Shown piece after piece: positions 18,724 through 28,245 of a stretch of DNA of 64,000 bases; position 1 is the first letter of the stretch, and each line of letters opens with the position of its first letter. The position numbers were made by a program, and so were the translations under genes. This DNA comes from Anaerolineaceae bacterium UBA700. GTDB taxonomy: Bacteria > Chloroflexota > Anaerolineae > Anaerolineales > Anaerolineaceae. The stretch is taken from contig DBMK01000147.1 in assembly GCA_002298885.1 (NCBI GenBank), forward strand, positions 231 to 64,230. Reading direction: 5' to 3'. The notes beneath the pieces were generated by a model that saw nothing but the letters and a program-made list of their open reading frames with translations, was not told where the DNA came from and did no database searches.

Positions 18724-21700
18724 ATGTTAAATCCGATCGGTTTTTCCTCACAGCTTTATGTCAGCTTTCCTTACGATCCGGTTAATTGGATTGGCTGGCT
18801 CCTGCTGTTGGGAATTCTGGCCTGGTGCATCCGCCATTGGTGGGATCTTTCCCTGCATATGCCCTGGCCGAAGTGGCTGATACTGGCCGTCCTGGTTGCG
18901 GTTACACCGCTGATCATCCAGTTCTTCGTCGTCCCGATTCCGCTCCAAAATTTCCTGCCTTTGCCTGGAGTGCCGGTCGAGCAATCCGAACCGGTCATTT
19001 TGCTGTTAGCTTGCTTCCCGTTCGTGCTTGCTGGCGGTCTGTTGGGTGTCACCTGGTCTACCTTGTTAGGTGCGTTAGCTGGCCTATTCGTCGCCCTGGG
19101 GGTCACCCACCAGTTGTTTACATTGCTGGAGTATGCCGGGCTGGCCTTCCTTTACAGCCTGGCCATCCGCCAGCCTTACCGGTTGCTGCTGTACCGGCTG
19201 CTTCGCCATCCCATCGGGGCGGCCGTGCTGGTTGGGTTTGCCTACATCCCGGTCTATATTCTGAGCGCTTTTTTTGCCACGCCCGGCACCATCGAAGCTC
19301 GCCTGGATTACGCTCTCACCCAATCCTGGACCCTGGCATTAATGCGCGGTGTCGAGCTGCTCGTAGCCAGCCTGCTGGCCGAAGCGCTGTATTTATTTGG
19401 CTTTTCCCTCTGGCATAAAGTATCATTCACTTTTCCCGCTCCCGAAGAGAAAAGCCTGCGCATTAAATTCTTCATCGGCACCGTCCCCATGCTGCTCGTC
19501 CTGTTTTTTGCATTGACCGCTGGCGATTGGGTCGTCGCCGGGGATGCCGCCCGCAAGGCTGCCGGAGATCGGCTTTCGGGTACAGCCGCAGTGGTTGAAA
19601 ACAGCATCCCTTATTTCCTCGAAACCGGGCAGGGCTTGGTAGGTTCTTTGGCTAGCTCCGACCTGGTCACAACTTTACCTGCAAATTTACCGGGTTTGCT
19701 CCAGCAAAAGATTCGCCTGGTGCCCTATTTTCAGGAGCTGGCAGTCTTCAATAATGTGGGTGAGGCAATCGCCGGTTATCCGGATAAATTGGATCGCGCT
19801 GCCCTCACTCCAGAAGAGCAGCAGGATGTCGAGCTGGCCCTCAAAGGTGTGCTTGGACAGCATACCGTTGTACCCCACATTACAGGCGAGACATCTGCCC
19901 AAATTTCATTCATCATGCCAATCGTTGATGGGAGCGGGAAAACCGCGTTGGGCGTTCTGGTGGGGCGGACGGACTTTAATAACAATCCGTTTACCATCGC
20001 CTCGCTAGACGCCATGAACGGAATCCAGGACATGGGCGGCCTGGGGGCGATACTCGACGAGAATGGCTATTACCTGTATTCGCCGATCCCGGCCAACGTA
20101 GGCGAGGAATACTCGGGCCGCCGGCCGCAGACAACCGAATTTTTCGACGAGGTTGGAGCCGACGGAAAGCGCCACCTGGTGTATTTCAAGCCTGTGACCG
20201 GCAATTTGTGGGCCGTGGTATTGACCATCCCCGCTGAATACATCCAGCGCCAGGCTTTGAATATCGCCTTTCCGCTGTTGATCATCTTGATCGTAATTTC
20301 CACCGGTATGTTTATTTTCTGGGCGGCCAGCCTGCGCATTGTATCCGCCTCCCTGCGCGGGTTATCGCAAGAGGCCGGTTTGATTTCGCGAGGCTTGCTC
20401 GATCATCCCCTGCAGGTTCGCGGCGAGGATGAAGTTGGCCAGTTGAGCATGTCCTTTGAAAACATGCGCCAGAGCTTGAAGGCGCGCATGGATGAGCTCA
20501 ACAACCTGTTGCGCGTCAGCCAGGGCATTGCGGCAAACCTCAAGGTCGAGCACGCCCTTTCTCCGGTGCTGGATGCTGCCCTGGCCGAAGGCGCATCTGC
20601 AGCCAGGGTGGTGCTGGTGCGCGACGTCACCCTGGACCAGGCAAACGGCCGGCTATTATCCTTTGGCAAAGGCGAGCAATCTGCAAATTATGCTTACCTC
20701 GACGAGCAGATATTTGATTATTTAAAGCAGCAGAATCTGCTTTCCATCCCAAATACGACCCGTATCCGGCGCTTTAATGTTCCACCGGGTTGCCAGCAGC
20801 CGGGCGCCCTGATTGGGATTGGCCTTCAGCAGGAGAATACCTACTACGGCGCCCTGTGGGTGGCCTACGACCAGCCCCGCAATTTCTCTGAAGGCGAAGT
20901 TCGCTTCCTGGGCACCCTGGCAGGCCAATCCGCCCTGGCGGCCTCCAATGCCAGCCTGTATGCCAGCGCCGAGATCGGGCGCCAGCGCCTGATGGCCGTC
21001 CTTTCCTCCAGCCCCGAGCCGGTGATGGTGATGGACGAAAAGATGCGCCTGCTCCTGCTCAATCCCGCCGCCAGCCAGGTGCCGGGCCTGGTGCGCGCCG
21101 CCGAGATTGGTCGCCCGGTTAAAGACGTGGTGGCCAACCTGGATTTGCTCGAGCTTATCGCCCAGCCTTTGGGCGATAAGCTGGCTTCGCGTGAGATTTC
21201 CCTTCCCAACGGGCGCGTCTATTATGCCAGCGTTTCACCAGTCGGCACCGACAGCCAGATCTTCGGGCGGGTTTGCGTGCTGCAGGACGTCACTCATTAC
21301 AAGGAACTCGACACGATGAAGAGCGATTTCGTGGCCACCGTCAGCCACGATTTGCGGTCGCCTTTGACCCTGATGCGCGGCTATGTCACCATGTTCCAGA
21401 TGCTCGGCGACCTCAATGAACAGCAAAAAAGCTTCATGAAGAAGATCGTGGTCGGGGTCGAAGAGATGTCCCGCCTGGTTAATAACCTGCTCAATTTGGG
21501 TCGCATCGAAGCCGGCGTTTCCCTGCAGGTAGAGCGGCTGAACGCCCAAGAAGTGATCGGCCAGGTGCTGACTACACTGCAGCCGCAGGCCACGCAGCAG
21601 TCCATTCACCTGGAACATACTACCGTCACCCTGCCTCCAGTGTACCTGGAGGCGGACCGCGACTTGCTCATCCAGGCGATCACCAACCTGGTTGAAAACG

Positions 21701-21999
21701 CCATTAAGTACACCCCAGTCAAGGGTACGGTCAAGATTTCGATCCAAATGCGGCCCGAATCGGTGGTCTTTGTCGTTCAGGACAACGGAATCGGCATCGC
21801 GCCGTTGGATTTGCCCCACATCTTCGAGAAATTCTATCGCAGCGGACGCCGCGAAGCCCACCAGCAGCGCGGCTCTGGTCTGGGTCTGGCCATCGTCAAA
21901 TCGGTCGCCGAACGCCACGGCGGCAAGGTCCTGGTTGAAAGTCAGCTCGGCAAGGGCAGCACCTTCTACCTCGAAATCCCCCTGGTTCCGAAAAAGTAA
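18724..21999 (+). CDS. Sensor histidine kinase with multi-TM N-terminus, extracellular sensor, HAMP, GAF and PAS domains
   Basis: A 1091-residue membrane kinase. Residues 1-235 contain about seven hydrophobic segments. Another helix near 255 leads into an extracytoplasmic sensor region resembling a double Cache domain (~280-515), closed by a helix near 520-545. HAMP (~545-600), GAF (~615-760) and PAS (~765-865) regions follow. The dimerisation helix has the phospho-acceptor His875 in SHDLRSPLTLMRGY, and the ATPase domain shows NLVENAIKYTP, DNGIGI and GSGLGLAIVKS. All catalytic boxes look intact. There is no response regulator next to it. Downstream is rpoC after a 328-base gap, in its own transcription unit. 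The signal is unknown. Confidence 0.92.
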   Translation: MLNPIGFSSQLYVSFPYDPVNWIGWLLLLGILAWCIRHWWDLSLHMPWPKWLILAVLVAVTPLIIQFFVVPIPLQNFLPLPGVPVEQSEPVILLLACFPFVLAGGLLGVTWSTLLGALAGLFVALGVTHQLFTLLEYAGLAFLYSLAIRQPYRLLLYRLLRHPIGAAVLVGFAYIPVYILSAFFATPGTIEARLDYALTQSWTLALMRGVELLVASLLAEALYLFGFSLWHKVSFTFPAPEEKSLRIKFFIGTVPMLLVLFFALTAGDWVVAGDAARKAAGDRLSGTAAVVENSIPYFLETGQGLVGSLASSDLVTTLPANLPGLLQQKIRLVPYFQELAVFNNVGEAIAGYPDKLDRAALTPEEQQDVELALKGVLGQHTVVPHITGETSAQISFIMPIVDGSGKTALGVLVGRTDFNNNPFTIASLDAMNGIQDMGGLGAILDENGYYLYSPIPANVGEEYSGRRPQTTEFFDEVGADGKRHLVYFKPVTGNLWAVVLTIPAEYIQRQALNIAFPLLIILIVISTGMFIFWAASLRIVSASLRGLSQEAGLISRGLLDHPLQVRGEDEVGQLSMSFENMRQSLKARMDELNNLLRVSQGIAANLKVEHALSPVLDAALAEGASAARVVLVRDVTLDQANGRLLSFGKGEQSANYAYLDEQIFDYLKQQNLLSIPNTTRIRRFNVPPGCQQPGALIGIGLQQENTYYGALWVAYDQPRNFSEGEVRFLGTLAGQSALAASNASLYASAEIGRQRLMAVLSSSPEPVMVMDEKMRLLLLNPAASQVPGLVRAAEIGRPVKDVVANLDLLELIAQPLGDKLASREISLPNGRVYYASVSPVGTDSQIFGRVCVLQDVTHYKELDTMKSDFVATVSHDLRSPLTLMRGYVTMFQMLGDLNEQQKSFMKKIVVGVEEMSRLVNNLLNLGRIEAGVSLQVERLNAQEVIGQVLTTLQPQATQQSIHLEHTTVTLPPVYLEADRDLLIQAITNLVENAIKYTPVKGTVKISIQMRPESVVFVVQDNGIGIAPLDLPHIFEKFYRSGRREAHQQRGSGLGLAIVKSVAERHGGKVLVESQLGKGSTFYLEIPLVPKK

Positions 22000-22015
22000 T
22001 TAGATTTCACCTCGG

Positions 22016-22057
22016 AGGCACTGGGAAAACCATAGATTTAAGGTTTTCTCAGTGCCT
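22016..22057. repeat. 16-bp inverted repeat (possible terminator of the sensor kinase gene)
   Basis: Arms 22016-22031 and 22042-22057 pair over 16 positions, with one G-U pair if transcribed from the plus strand, around a 10-base AT-rich loop. There is no T-tract after it, so it is a poor intrinsic terminator. A partial direct repeat of the right arm (AGTGCCT) follows at once. Confidence 0.6.
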
Positions 22058-22104
22058 GAGTGCCTCTGTGGTGAAGATAAATGCTCACTTTCGAGTGCTA
22101 TAAT

Positions 22105-22133
22105 TTGCATTCCAATCAAATTCGAGATATAAT
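22105..22133 (+). promoter_or_regulatory. rpoC promoter P1 (TTGCAT-17-TATAAT)
   Basis: A -35-like TTGCAT at 22105-22110 and a perfect -10 at 22128-22133 are separated by 17 bases. Another TATAAT with an upstream TGC lies at 22099-22104 and overlaps the -35 region. Confidence 0.65.
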
Positions 22134-22188
22134 ATTTGAACAATGGGGGAGAATCGAAATTCTCTTAACAGATTCTAATATCAAAGTA

Positions 22189-22216
22189 TTGGATTTAAGC
22201 AAGTTTGTGATATAAT
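22189..22216 (+). promoter_or_regulatory. rpoC promoter P2 (TTGGAT-16-TATAAT, extended -10)
   Basis: TTGGAT at 22189-22194 and TATAAT at 22211-22216 are 16 bases apart, and TGA directly before the hexamer makes it an extended -10. It lies about 110 bases upstream of the rpoC GTG start. Confidence 0.65.
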
Positions 22217-22327
22217 ATTCCTTTGCATGCTTACTTATTTCTCAAGCAACTGGACATGGCGCCAGAGAGGAATTTTCTCTAGCGCTTTCATAGGTTAATC
22301 CAGGGAATTGGTTCAGGAGGCGTATTA

Positions 22328-25300
22328 GTGGAAACAAAAGGTCTGGTGGCTCTTCGTATCAGCCTGGCATCGCCGGAAACAATTCGTAGCTGGTCGTATG
22401 GTGAAGTTCTCAAGCCTGAGACGATCAACTATCGCCGCCTTCGCCCTGAAAAAGACGGGCTTTTTTGCGAAGCGATTTTCGGTCCCACCCGTGATTGGCA
22501 GTGTTATTGCGGAAAATACAAGAACCCGCGTTATAAAGGCATCGTTTGCGATAAGTGCGGTGTCGAGGTAACCCGTTCCTCCGTGCGCCGCGAGCGCATG
22601 GGGCACATTGAGCTGGCGACCCCCGTCGCCCACATCTGGTATACACGCCGCATTCCTTCCTACCTGGGCCTGCTGCTGGATATCTCCCGCCGCAATCTGG
22701 ACCGGGTACTTTATTTTGCACAGTACATCGTAACCTACGTCGACGAAGACGCTCGCAAGAAGGCTTTACAGCGCCTCGAAGACGAGATCAGCGTTTCGGA
22801 ACGCGAGCAGGCTGCCCAGATCAATGCCAAGATTCTGGACGTCAAGCTTAACCGCGACAAGAAGATCGGCGAGCTTAACCAGCGCAAGACCGACCTTGAG
22901 ACGCGCGCCGACGAGCAAATCGCTCTCCAGCTTGAGCCGGTTATCCAGGAAGGGCAGCGATTGGAAAGCACCCTCCAGGAAAAACTCAAGAATATCATTC
23001 ATAACCCCATTGTTTTTTCCTTCACCAATACGGTCATTGCCGACCCTGGCGACGCCATCAACGCTCAGCACATTGCCAAAGTCCAGAAGCTGGTCAAGGA
23101 AAAACTGGACGAGATCGAGGCCGAAGCCAAGCAACAGCTCCTGCGCGACGTCGAGCAGATCAAGATGGAAATCCAGAAGGTGCGCGCCGAGGCCGATGAG
23201 CAGATGGAATCGCTGCGCAACCAGTTGGAAGATCAATCCGCAGCCTCTCAGAACCAGAACGCACGCGTGCGCGATGAGTTGATGGAGCTGCGTTCATTCG
23301 CTTTCCTCAGCGAGAGCCGCTACCGCGAACTCAAGAGCCGCTGGGGCCAGGTCTTCCGCGCCGACATGGGCGCCGAGGCCTTTTACGACATCCTGCGACG
23401 CCTCGACCTGGATACGCTGGCTAACGACCTATGGACTGAAGTCCGCACCTCCAAGAGCAAGCAGAAGCGCAAGAAGGCCACGACCCGCCTCAAGGTGATC
23501 GAGGACTTCCACCGCTCGCACAACCGCCCAGAATGGATGATCCTGACCGTTCTTCCGGTCATTCCGCCCGACCTGCGCCCAATGGTCCAGCTCGATGGTG
23601 GGCGTTTCGCTACCTCCGATCTTAACGATCTTTACCGGCGTGTGATCAACCGCAACAACCGCCTCAAGAGGCTGTTGGAGCTGGGCGCCCCGGACGTGAT
23701 CGTGCGCAACGAAAAGCGCATGCTCCAGGAAGCCGTCGACTCGCTGATTGATAACAGCCAGCGCGGCAAGGCACTTTCACGCCGCGGCCGCCGTGAGCTG
23801 AAGTCCTTGAGCGACATGCTCAAAGGCAAGAAGGGCCGCTTCCGCCGCAACTTGCTCGGAAAGCGCGTCGATTACTCCGGACGCTCGGTCATCGTCGTTG
23901 GACCCGCCCTCAAGCTTTATCAGTGCGGCCTGCCCAAGACGATGGCGCTCGAGCTTTACCGCCCGTTCGTCATTTCCCGCTTGGTCAGCCACAATTACGC
24001 TGCAAACGTCAAGGGCGCCCGCCGCTTCATCGAGCGCAACCGTCCCGAGGTCTGGGAAGTGCTGGAAGAAGTCATCAAGGAACGCCCGGTGCTTCTAAAC
24101 CGCGCCCCAACCCTGCACCGCCTCGGCATCCAGGCTTTCGAGCCGATCCTGATCGAAGGCAGCGCCATCCAGCTTCACCCGCTGGTGACCACCGCTTTCA
24201 ACGCTGACTTCGACGGCGACCAGATGGCCGTTCACGTGCCGCTTTCAGAGAAAGCGGTGTGGGAAGCACGCAACCTGATGCTTTCCTCCAAGAACTTGCT
24301 CAAGCCGGCCGACGGCGAACCCATCATCAGCCCATCGAAGGACATGGTCCTGGGTGTGTATTACCTGACCATGGAAGACACCCGCGCCCACAAGGGTGAT
24401 GGGCAGGTTTTCGGTAATATGGACGAAGTCGAGCTGGCTTACAACCTGGGCCACGTCGAGATCCATTCCAACGTCAAGTTGCGCATCAAAACCTGGTTCG
24501 ACGAGAAGCACAACCGAATGGCGCAGCCGGTGGAAAAAGTGATCGAGACCTCGGTAGGCCGGGTTATCTTCAACCGCATACTGCCCGCCGAAAACCAGTA
24601 TGTCAACCAGGTCCTGGATAAGGGCGGCGTAAAAGACTTGATTGCTGCCGTCTACGAGATCTGTGGTCAGGAAGTTACTACCGAGTTGGCCGATCGCATC
24701 AAGGACATTGGCTTCGAATACGCTATGAAATCGGGTTCGACCATCGCCGTGGCTGATATCACCATCCCGCCCGAAAAGGTCGAGATCCTGGCGAAGGCCC
24801 AGACCGAGGTTGAATCCGTCAACCGGGCTTTCCGCCGCGGGCTTTTGACCGAACAGGAACGTAACGAACGCACCATTGAAATTTGGCAGGCCACTACCAA
24901 AGTGGTCAGCGATGCAGTACGCAAATCCATGGATCCTAACGGGAACCTGGCTACGATGGCCGAATCCGGCGCCACCAAAGGCGGCTTTGGCCCTATCGCC
25001 CAGCTAGCCGGTATGCGCGGCCTGATGGCCGACCCGGCTGGGCGTATCATCCGTCTGCCCATTCTCTCGAATTTCCGCGAGGGACTCACCGCCCTGGAGT
25101 ACTTCATCTCGACCCACGGCGCCCGCAAAGGTTTGGCGGATACCGCTCTGCGTACGGCTGACGCCGGCTACCTCACCCGCCGCCTGGTCGACATCGCCCA
25201 GGACCTGATCATCAACGAGCACGACTGCAATACTGAGGACGGCATCTGGATTCGTAAATCCGACGACGTCGCCGGACAGAAGATGGAAACCCGCCTCTAT

Positions 25301-26575
25301 GGGCGTCTGGTCGCTTCGCGCGTTGTCGATCCCGTGACCGGCGAAGTGCTGGCCAACCGCAACGATATGCTCGATCACGACCGTGTGCGCAAGATCACCA
25401 CTTCCGGGATCGAATCGGTCAAGGTCCGCTCTCCGCTGACCTGCGATCTCGTCCACGGGATCTGCCAGAAGTGCTATGGCATGGATCTTGGCCGGGGCAA
25501 CCTGGTCGAGCTGGGCGCCGCAGTTGGCATCGTTGCCGCTCAATCTATCGGCGAGCCTGGCACGCAGCTCACCCTGCGCACCTTCCACACCGGCGGTGTT
25601 GCCGCCGGCGGCGATATCACCACCGGTCTGCCGCGCGTTGAGGAGCTTTTCGAAGCCCGCCGAATGCCGAAAGGCGAGGCCGTCATCACTCGCATCAACG
25701 GTATCGCCCGCATCCTCGAATCGGACCGCTACAGCGAGCAGCGCCTGGTGCGTGTTGAGCACGCTGAGCTGGTCAGCGACGAGTACGATATCCCCGAAGG
25801 CTGGACGGTTCTGGTCAAGGACGAAGGCAACGTTAATCTTAGTGACCCCGTTGCCACTCTAGGCGATGCATCCATCCCGGCGCAGCATGCCGGCCGGGTG
25901 CGCGTCGAGGACGGCAAGGTGTTCGTCTCCTACGAACAAAAAGAGACCGAGGATTACGAAATCCCGACCACTTCCCGCCTCCTGATTAAGGACGGGCAGC
26001 AGGTTGAGGCTGGAGAAGCCCTTACGGAAGGTTCTCTGAATCCGCATGCCATCTTGAGGATCAAGGGCCGCGAAGCTTGCCAGATGTACCTGATGACCGA
26101 GATTCAAAAGGTGTATCGCGCTCAAGGCCAGAACATCAACGACAAGCATTTCGAGGTCATCATCCGCAAGATGATCGGCAAAGTCCAGGTCATCCGCCCG
26201 GGCGACAGCGCTTACCTGCCGATGGACCTGGTCGACCGCCTGGAGATCCGCAAGGCCAACGAAAAACTGACCGTTGAGGGCAAGCAGCCGGCTAAATTCA
26301 CCGAACAACTGTTGGGTGTTACCAAGGCTTCGCTGAATACCGACTCATTCCTCTCGGCCTCTTCGTTCCAGCACACCATCAAGGTGCTTGCTGGCGCGGC
26401 CATCGCCGCTCGCGAAGATCCGTTGTTCGGCCTGAAGGAGAACGTGATCATCGGCAAGCTCATCCCTGCCGGCACGGGCTTTATCCATGGTCGTTTCGAA
26501 GGCCAGGTCCAGGCTCCTGCCGCTATCGATTTGGTTGTCGAGGAACCAGAACCTACCCTTCCAAGCGCAGAATAG
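22328..26575 (+). CDS. rpoC: DNA-directed RNA polymerase subunit beta'
   Basis: The 1415-residue largest subunit of RNA polymerase. It has the N-terminal zinc site (CYCGKYKNP then CDKCG), the catalytic [15 protein letters not shown] with Asp627, Asp629 and Asp631 chelating magnesium, and the second zinc site around CQKCYG. The bridge-helix and trigger-loop region ([16 protein letters not shown]) and the C-terminal [16 protein letters not shown] are also present. The start is GTG at 22328 with a strong AGGAGG 7 bases upstream. Between residues ~136 and ~320 there is a long charged, coiled-coil-like stretch where many bacteria have a short linker. rpoB is not adjacent on either side, which is unusual. 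Two hairpins follow the stop. Confidence 0.98.
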   Translation: METKGLVALRISLASPETIRSWSYGEVLKPETINYRRLRPEKDGLFCEAIFGPTRDWQCYCGKYKNPRYKGIVCDKCGVEVTRSSVRRERMGHIELATPVAHIWYTRRIPSYLGLLLDISRRNLDRVLYFAQYIVTYVDEDARKKALQRLEDEISVSEREQAAQINAKILDVKLNRDKKIGELNQRKTDLETRADEQIALQLEPVIQEGQRLESTLQEKLKNIIHNPIVFSFTNTVIADPGDAINAQHIAKVQKLVKEKLDEIEAEAKQQLLRDVEQIKMEIQKVRAEADEQMESLRNQLEDQSAASQNQNARVRDELMELRSFAFLSESRYRELKSRWGQVFRADMGAEAFYDILRRLDLDTLANDLWTEVRTSKSKQKRKKATTRLKVIEDFHRSHNRPEWMILTVLPVIPPDLRPMVQLDGGRFATSDLNDLYRRVINRNNRLKRLLELGAPDVIVRNEKRMLQEAVDSLIDNSQRGKALSRRGRRELKSLSDMLKGKKGRFRRNLLGKRVDYSGRSVIVVGPALKLYQCGLPKTMALELYRPFVISRLVSHNYAANVKGARRFIERNRPEVWEVLEEVIKERPVLLNRAPTLHRLGIQAFEPILIEGSAIQLHPLVTTAFNADFDGDQMAVHVPLSEKAVWEARNLMLSSKNLLKPADGEPIISPSKDMVLGVYYLTMEDTRAHKGDGQVFGNMDEVELAYNLGHVEIHSNVKLRIKTWFDEKHNRMAQPVEKVIETSVGRVIFNRILPAENQYVNQVLDKGGVKDLIAAVYEICGQEVTTELADRIKDIGFEYAMKSGSTIAVADITIPPEKVEILAKAQTEVESVNRAFRRGLLTEQERNERTIEIWQATTKVVSDAVRKSMDPNGNLATMAESGATKGGFGPIAQLAGMRGLMADPAGRIIRLPILSNFREGLTALEYFISTHGARKGLADTALRTADAGYLTRRLVDIAQDLIINEHDCNTEDGIWIRKSDDVAGQKMETRLYGRLVASRVVDPVTGEVLANRNDMLDHDRVRKITTSGIESVKVRSPLTCDLVHGICQKCYGMDLGRGNLVELGAAVGIVAAQSIGEPGTQLTLRTFHTGGVAAGGDITTGLPRVEELFEARRMPKGEAVITRINGIARILESDRYSEQRLVRVEHAELVSDEYDIPEGWTVLVKDEGNVNLSDPVATLGDASIPAQHAGRVRVEDGKVFVSYEQKETEDYEIPTTSRLLIKDGQQVEAGEALTEGSLNPHAILRIKGREACQMYLMTEIQKVYRAQGQNINDKHFEVIIRKMIGKVQVIRPGDSAYLPMDLVDRLEIRKANEKLTVEGKQPAKFTEQLLGVTKASLNTDSFLSASSFQHTIKVLAGAAIAAREDPLFGLKENVIIGKLIPAGTGFIHGRFEGQVQAPAAIDLVVEEPEPTLPSAE

Positions 26576-26590
26576 ACATACATAAATAAA

Positions 26591-26629
26591 GAACGTGGAT
26601 TTTGAGCCACCGGCCCAAAATCCACGTTC
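26591..26629. terminator. 14-bp stem hairpin between rpoC and the hydrolase gene
   Basis: Arms 26591-26604 and 26616-26629 pair perfectly around an 11-base loop, 15 bases after the rpoC stop. T-rich sequence follows on both strands (CATTT on plus, TTTATTTATG on minus), so it can serve both converging genes. Confidence 0.75.
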
Positions 26630-26642
26630 TCATTTAAAAACC

Positions 26643-26673
26643 TTCGTTTGGGTGGCGAAACCGCCCAAACGAA
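26643..26673. terminator. 13-bp stem hairpin, second of a pair between converging genes
   Basis: Arms 26643-26655 and 26661-26673 pair around a CGAAA loop with one G-U pair on the plus strand. It lies 5 bases from the stop of the minus-strand hydrolase, as expected for its terminator. Confidence 0.65.
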
Positions 26674-26678
26674 CCTGA

Positions 26679-27839
26679 TTAAATAACTGCTTTTCGGAAC
26701 ATCGGCAGGACGGCGCGGAAGAACTTGGTGAACTCGCGCAGCAAGATGAAGAACGGCAGCTTGCCTTTGGCCGGGTCCAGGTGCGAGAACTGCATCTCTG
26801 TGTAGTGGACTTCGCCCGGACCGTCCAATGCGGCGACCAGGCGCCTGGATTCGCCGACCGGAATTACCAGGTCGCCGCGGTCGTGCAGCAGAACGATCAG
26901 CGGCGCATGAATATCCTTGAGCATATTCATGGGGGTCAAAGCAGTCAGGCGTTCCTGCATGTTCAACGGCAGGTCGTGCAAAAGGGTGTTGGCGTCGTCA
27001 TAATTTGGCCCATTCAGCAGGGAGAATATCGCCTGACCCTCAGCTGAAAGGGCGGGGTCGTAATTGGGCCTGTTCCCGTCGGTAAAATCAATGCGCAGTC
27101 TTTCTGCCTCGTCCGGTTCCAGCCAGGCGGTAAAAGAATGAACGAACACCTTACGCGTCAGTTGATCTACTTTCCAGGGTTCGGGTTGGTCTCTATTAAC
27201 GCGTGTGGCGCTTGCGACAGCTCGCGCCAGCGTCCACATGGAAGAAAAAGGCGCATAGGCGCCTATGAATCCGACGCGGTCTCGGATGAGGGCCTGGCTG
27301 GCTGCCATCAACGCGAAAGAGCCGCCCACGCACGTCCCGAGCAGGCCGCTGCGCACCGGGTCCACGTAGGGCAGCTTGATGAACCAATCGTATGCCAGGG
27401 CGATATTCTCGGCATCTTCAGGATCGAGCCGGAAATCGCGCATTGCCGGCGACCAGTAGAGAAGCGCCACGAACCCGGCCCTTGCCAGCGCTTTGCCCAT
27501 GACCGGCACTTGTGGATGGTCGACGCCGAACGGCACGACGCCCAGGCATACCACCAGGCCTGGGTGGGGGCCGTCGCCGGGCGGCCGGTAGATATCCCCT
27601 TCTGCAAGGCCGGTGCGCGTCGGGTAGCTTACTTTCTCGATCACCGGCGTCTTCGTCACCCAATCCACGGGGCGGGAAGGGATCATCGGGAAGAGCTTGA
27701 GAAAGAAGACCAACGCCTTTGCGACGCTGCGAATTGGCCTTGTGGCCCGCCGTAAAAAGCTTTCGCGGTTAATTTGCGGCTGAGCAAGTTTGCCTGTCAT
27801 ATTTTTCGGGTAATTCTTCGTTTCATTCATGGTCGGCAT
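26679..27839 (-). CDS. Dienelactone hydrolase-like alpha/beta hydrolase
   Basis: A 386-residue alpha/beta hydrolase. The nucleophile motif is GTCVGG with Cys170 in place of the usual Ser, which is typical of the dienelactone hydrolase group. A candidate Asp is in LLHDRGDLVIP and His in MQFSHLDP near the end. A basic N-terminal extension with a hydrophobic, amphipathic stretch precedes the core, and there is no clear signal peptide. The substrate is unknown. Start candidates are ATG 27839 and ATG 27830. It is monocistronic, converging on rpoC with two hairpins between them. Confidence 0.82.
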   Translation of the reverse strand: MPTMNETKNYPKNMTGKLAQPQINRESFLRRATRPIRSVAKALVFFLKLFPMIPSRPVDWVTKTPVIEKVSYPTRTGLAEGDIYRPPGDGPHPGLVVCLGVVPFGVDHPQVPVMGKALARAGFVALLYWSPAMRDFRLDPEDAENIALAYDWFIKLPYVDPVRSGLLGTCVGGSFALMAASQALIRDRVGFIGAYAPFSSMWTLARAVASATRVNRDQPEPWKVDQLTRKVFVHSFTAWLEPDEAERLRIDFTDGNRPNYDPALSAEGQAIFSLLNGPNYDDANTLLHDLPLNMQERLTALTPMNMLKDIHAPLIVLLHDRGDLVIPVGESRRLVAALDGPGEVHYTEMQFSHLDPAKGKLPFFILLREFTKFFRAVLPMFRKAVI

Positions 27840-28014
27840 TCTCTATAATTTGGCGAAAATCTTACCTAAATGCGCATAGACAAGTAACTGCCTTCGCCGG
27901 GTTAGTTAACAATACTGCCGTTTCTAAAAAGACTGGATAACCAGAGTATACACCTAATGGGAGTATGAGAAAAAAACCTGTCTGGTCTTTCGAAACCTCC
28001 TTCCAATTTTATGG

Positions 28015-28041
28015 TTGCAAATAGAACAAATGCGCTATAAT
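28015..28041 (+). promoter_or_regulatory. Candidate upstream gyrA promoter (TTGCAA-15-TATAAT)
   Basis: A perfect TATAAT at 28036-28041 and TTGCAA at 28015-28020, 15 bases apart, which is shorter than optimal. It would give a leader of about 200 bases that includes the palindrome at 28147-28171. Confidence 0.4.
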
Positions 28042-28146
28042 GGGTATGGAATCCTTGTATTTCCACAAAGAGCTTGAAATGGTCCTTCTTCCAACTCCAC
28101 ACCCGAAAGAAATTCCTTTCCTCGTCACTTGGTATAGAATTGTTTC

Positions 28147-28171
28147 GTATTTGTTTTTCAAAAACAAATAC
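28147..28171. repeat. 25-base perfect palindrome upstream of gyrA
   Basis: Two 12-base arms (GTATTTGTTTTT and its complement) flank a single C. The right arm ends 9 bases before the extended -10 at 28181, so the site covers the -35 region of that promoter. This position fits an operator, or a hairpin if transcribed from the upstream promoter. Confidence 0.7.
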
Positions 28172-28180
28172 AATTTGTTA

Positions 28181-28189
28181 TGTTAGAAT
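28181..28189 (+). promoter_or_regulatory. Extended -10 (TGTTAGAAT) of gyrA
   Basis: TGT followed by TAGAAT lies 56 bases before the gyrA ATG, with no -35 match. The same arrangement occurs before the TGS-uridine kinase gene in this window. Confidence 0.45.
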
Positions 28190-28245
28190 ACTTCCTTTGC
28201 GGGGAACAGTCACCCCAATAAGGTTCTGCTTAAGGAGCTCTTTTC

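Larger units (their letters stand above)
22000..22327 (+). other. Intergenic region before rpoC: hairpin, two promoters and leader
   Basis: This 328-base gap is AT-rich compared with its surroundings. It contains a 16-bp inverted repeat just after the kinase gene, two sigma70-like promoters and a Shine-Dalgarno AGGAGG at 22315-22320. From the second promoter the leader is about 105 bases. No small ORF or RNA family was recognised in it. Confidence 0.7.
27840..28245 (+). other. Intergenic region before gyrA
   Basis: The 406-base gap is AT-rich and holds no convincing gene. It contains a promoter-like TTGCAA-15-TATAAT at 28015-28041, a TGGTATAGAAT at 28130-28140, a 25-base palindrome at 28147-28171, an extended -10 at 28181-28189 and the gyrA Shine-Dalgarno AAGGAG at 28232-28237. 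The first ~160 bases hold nothing recognisable apart from short A/T runs. Confidence 0.6.
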
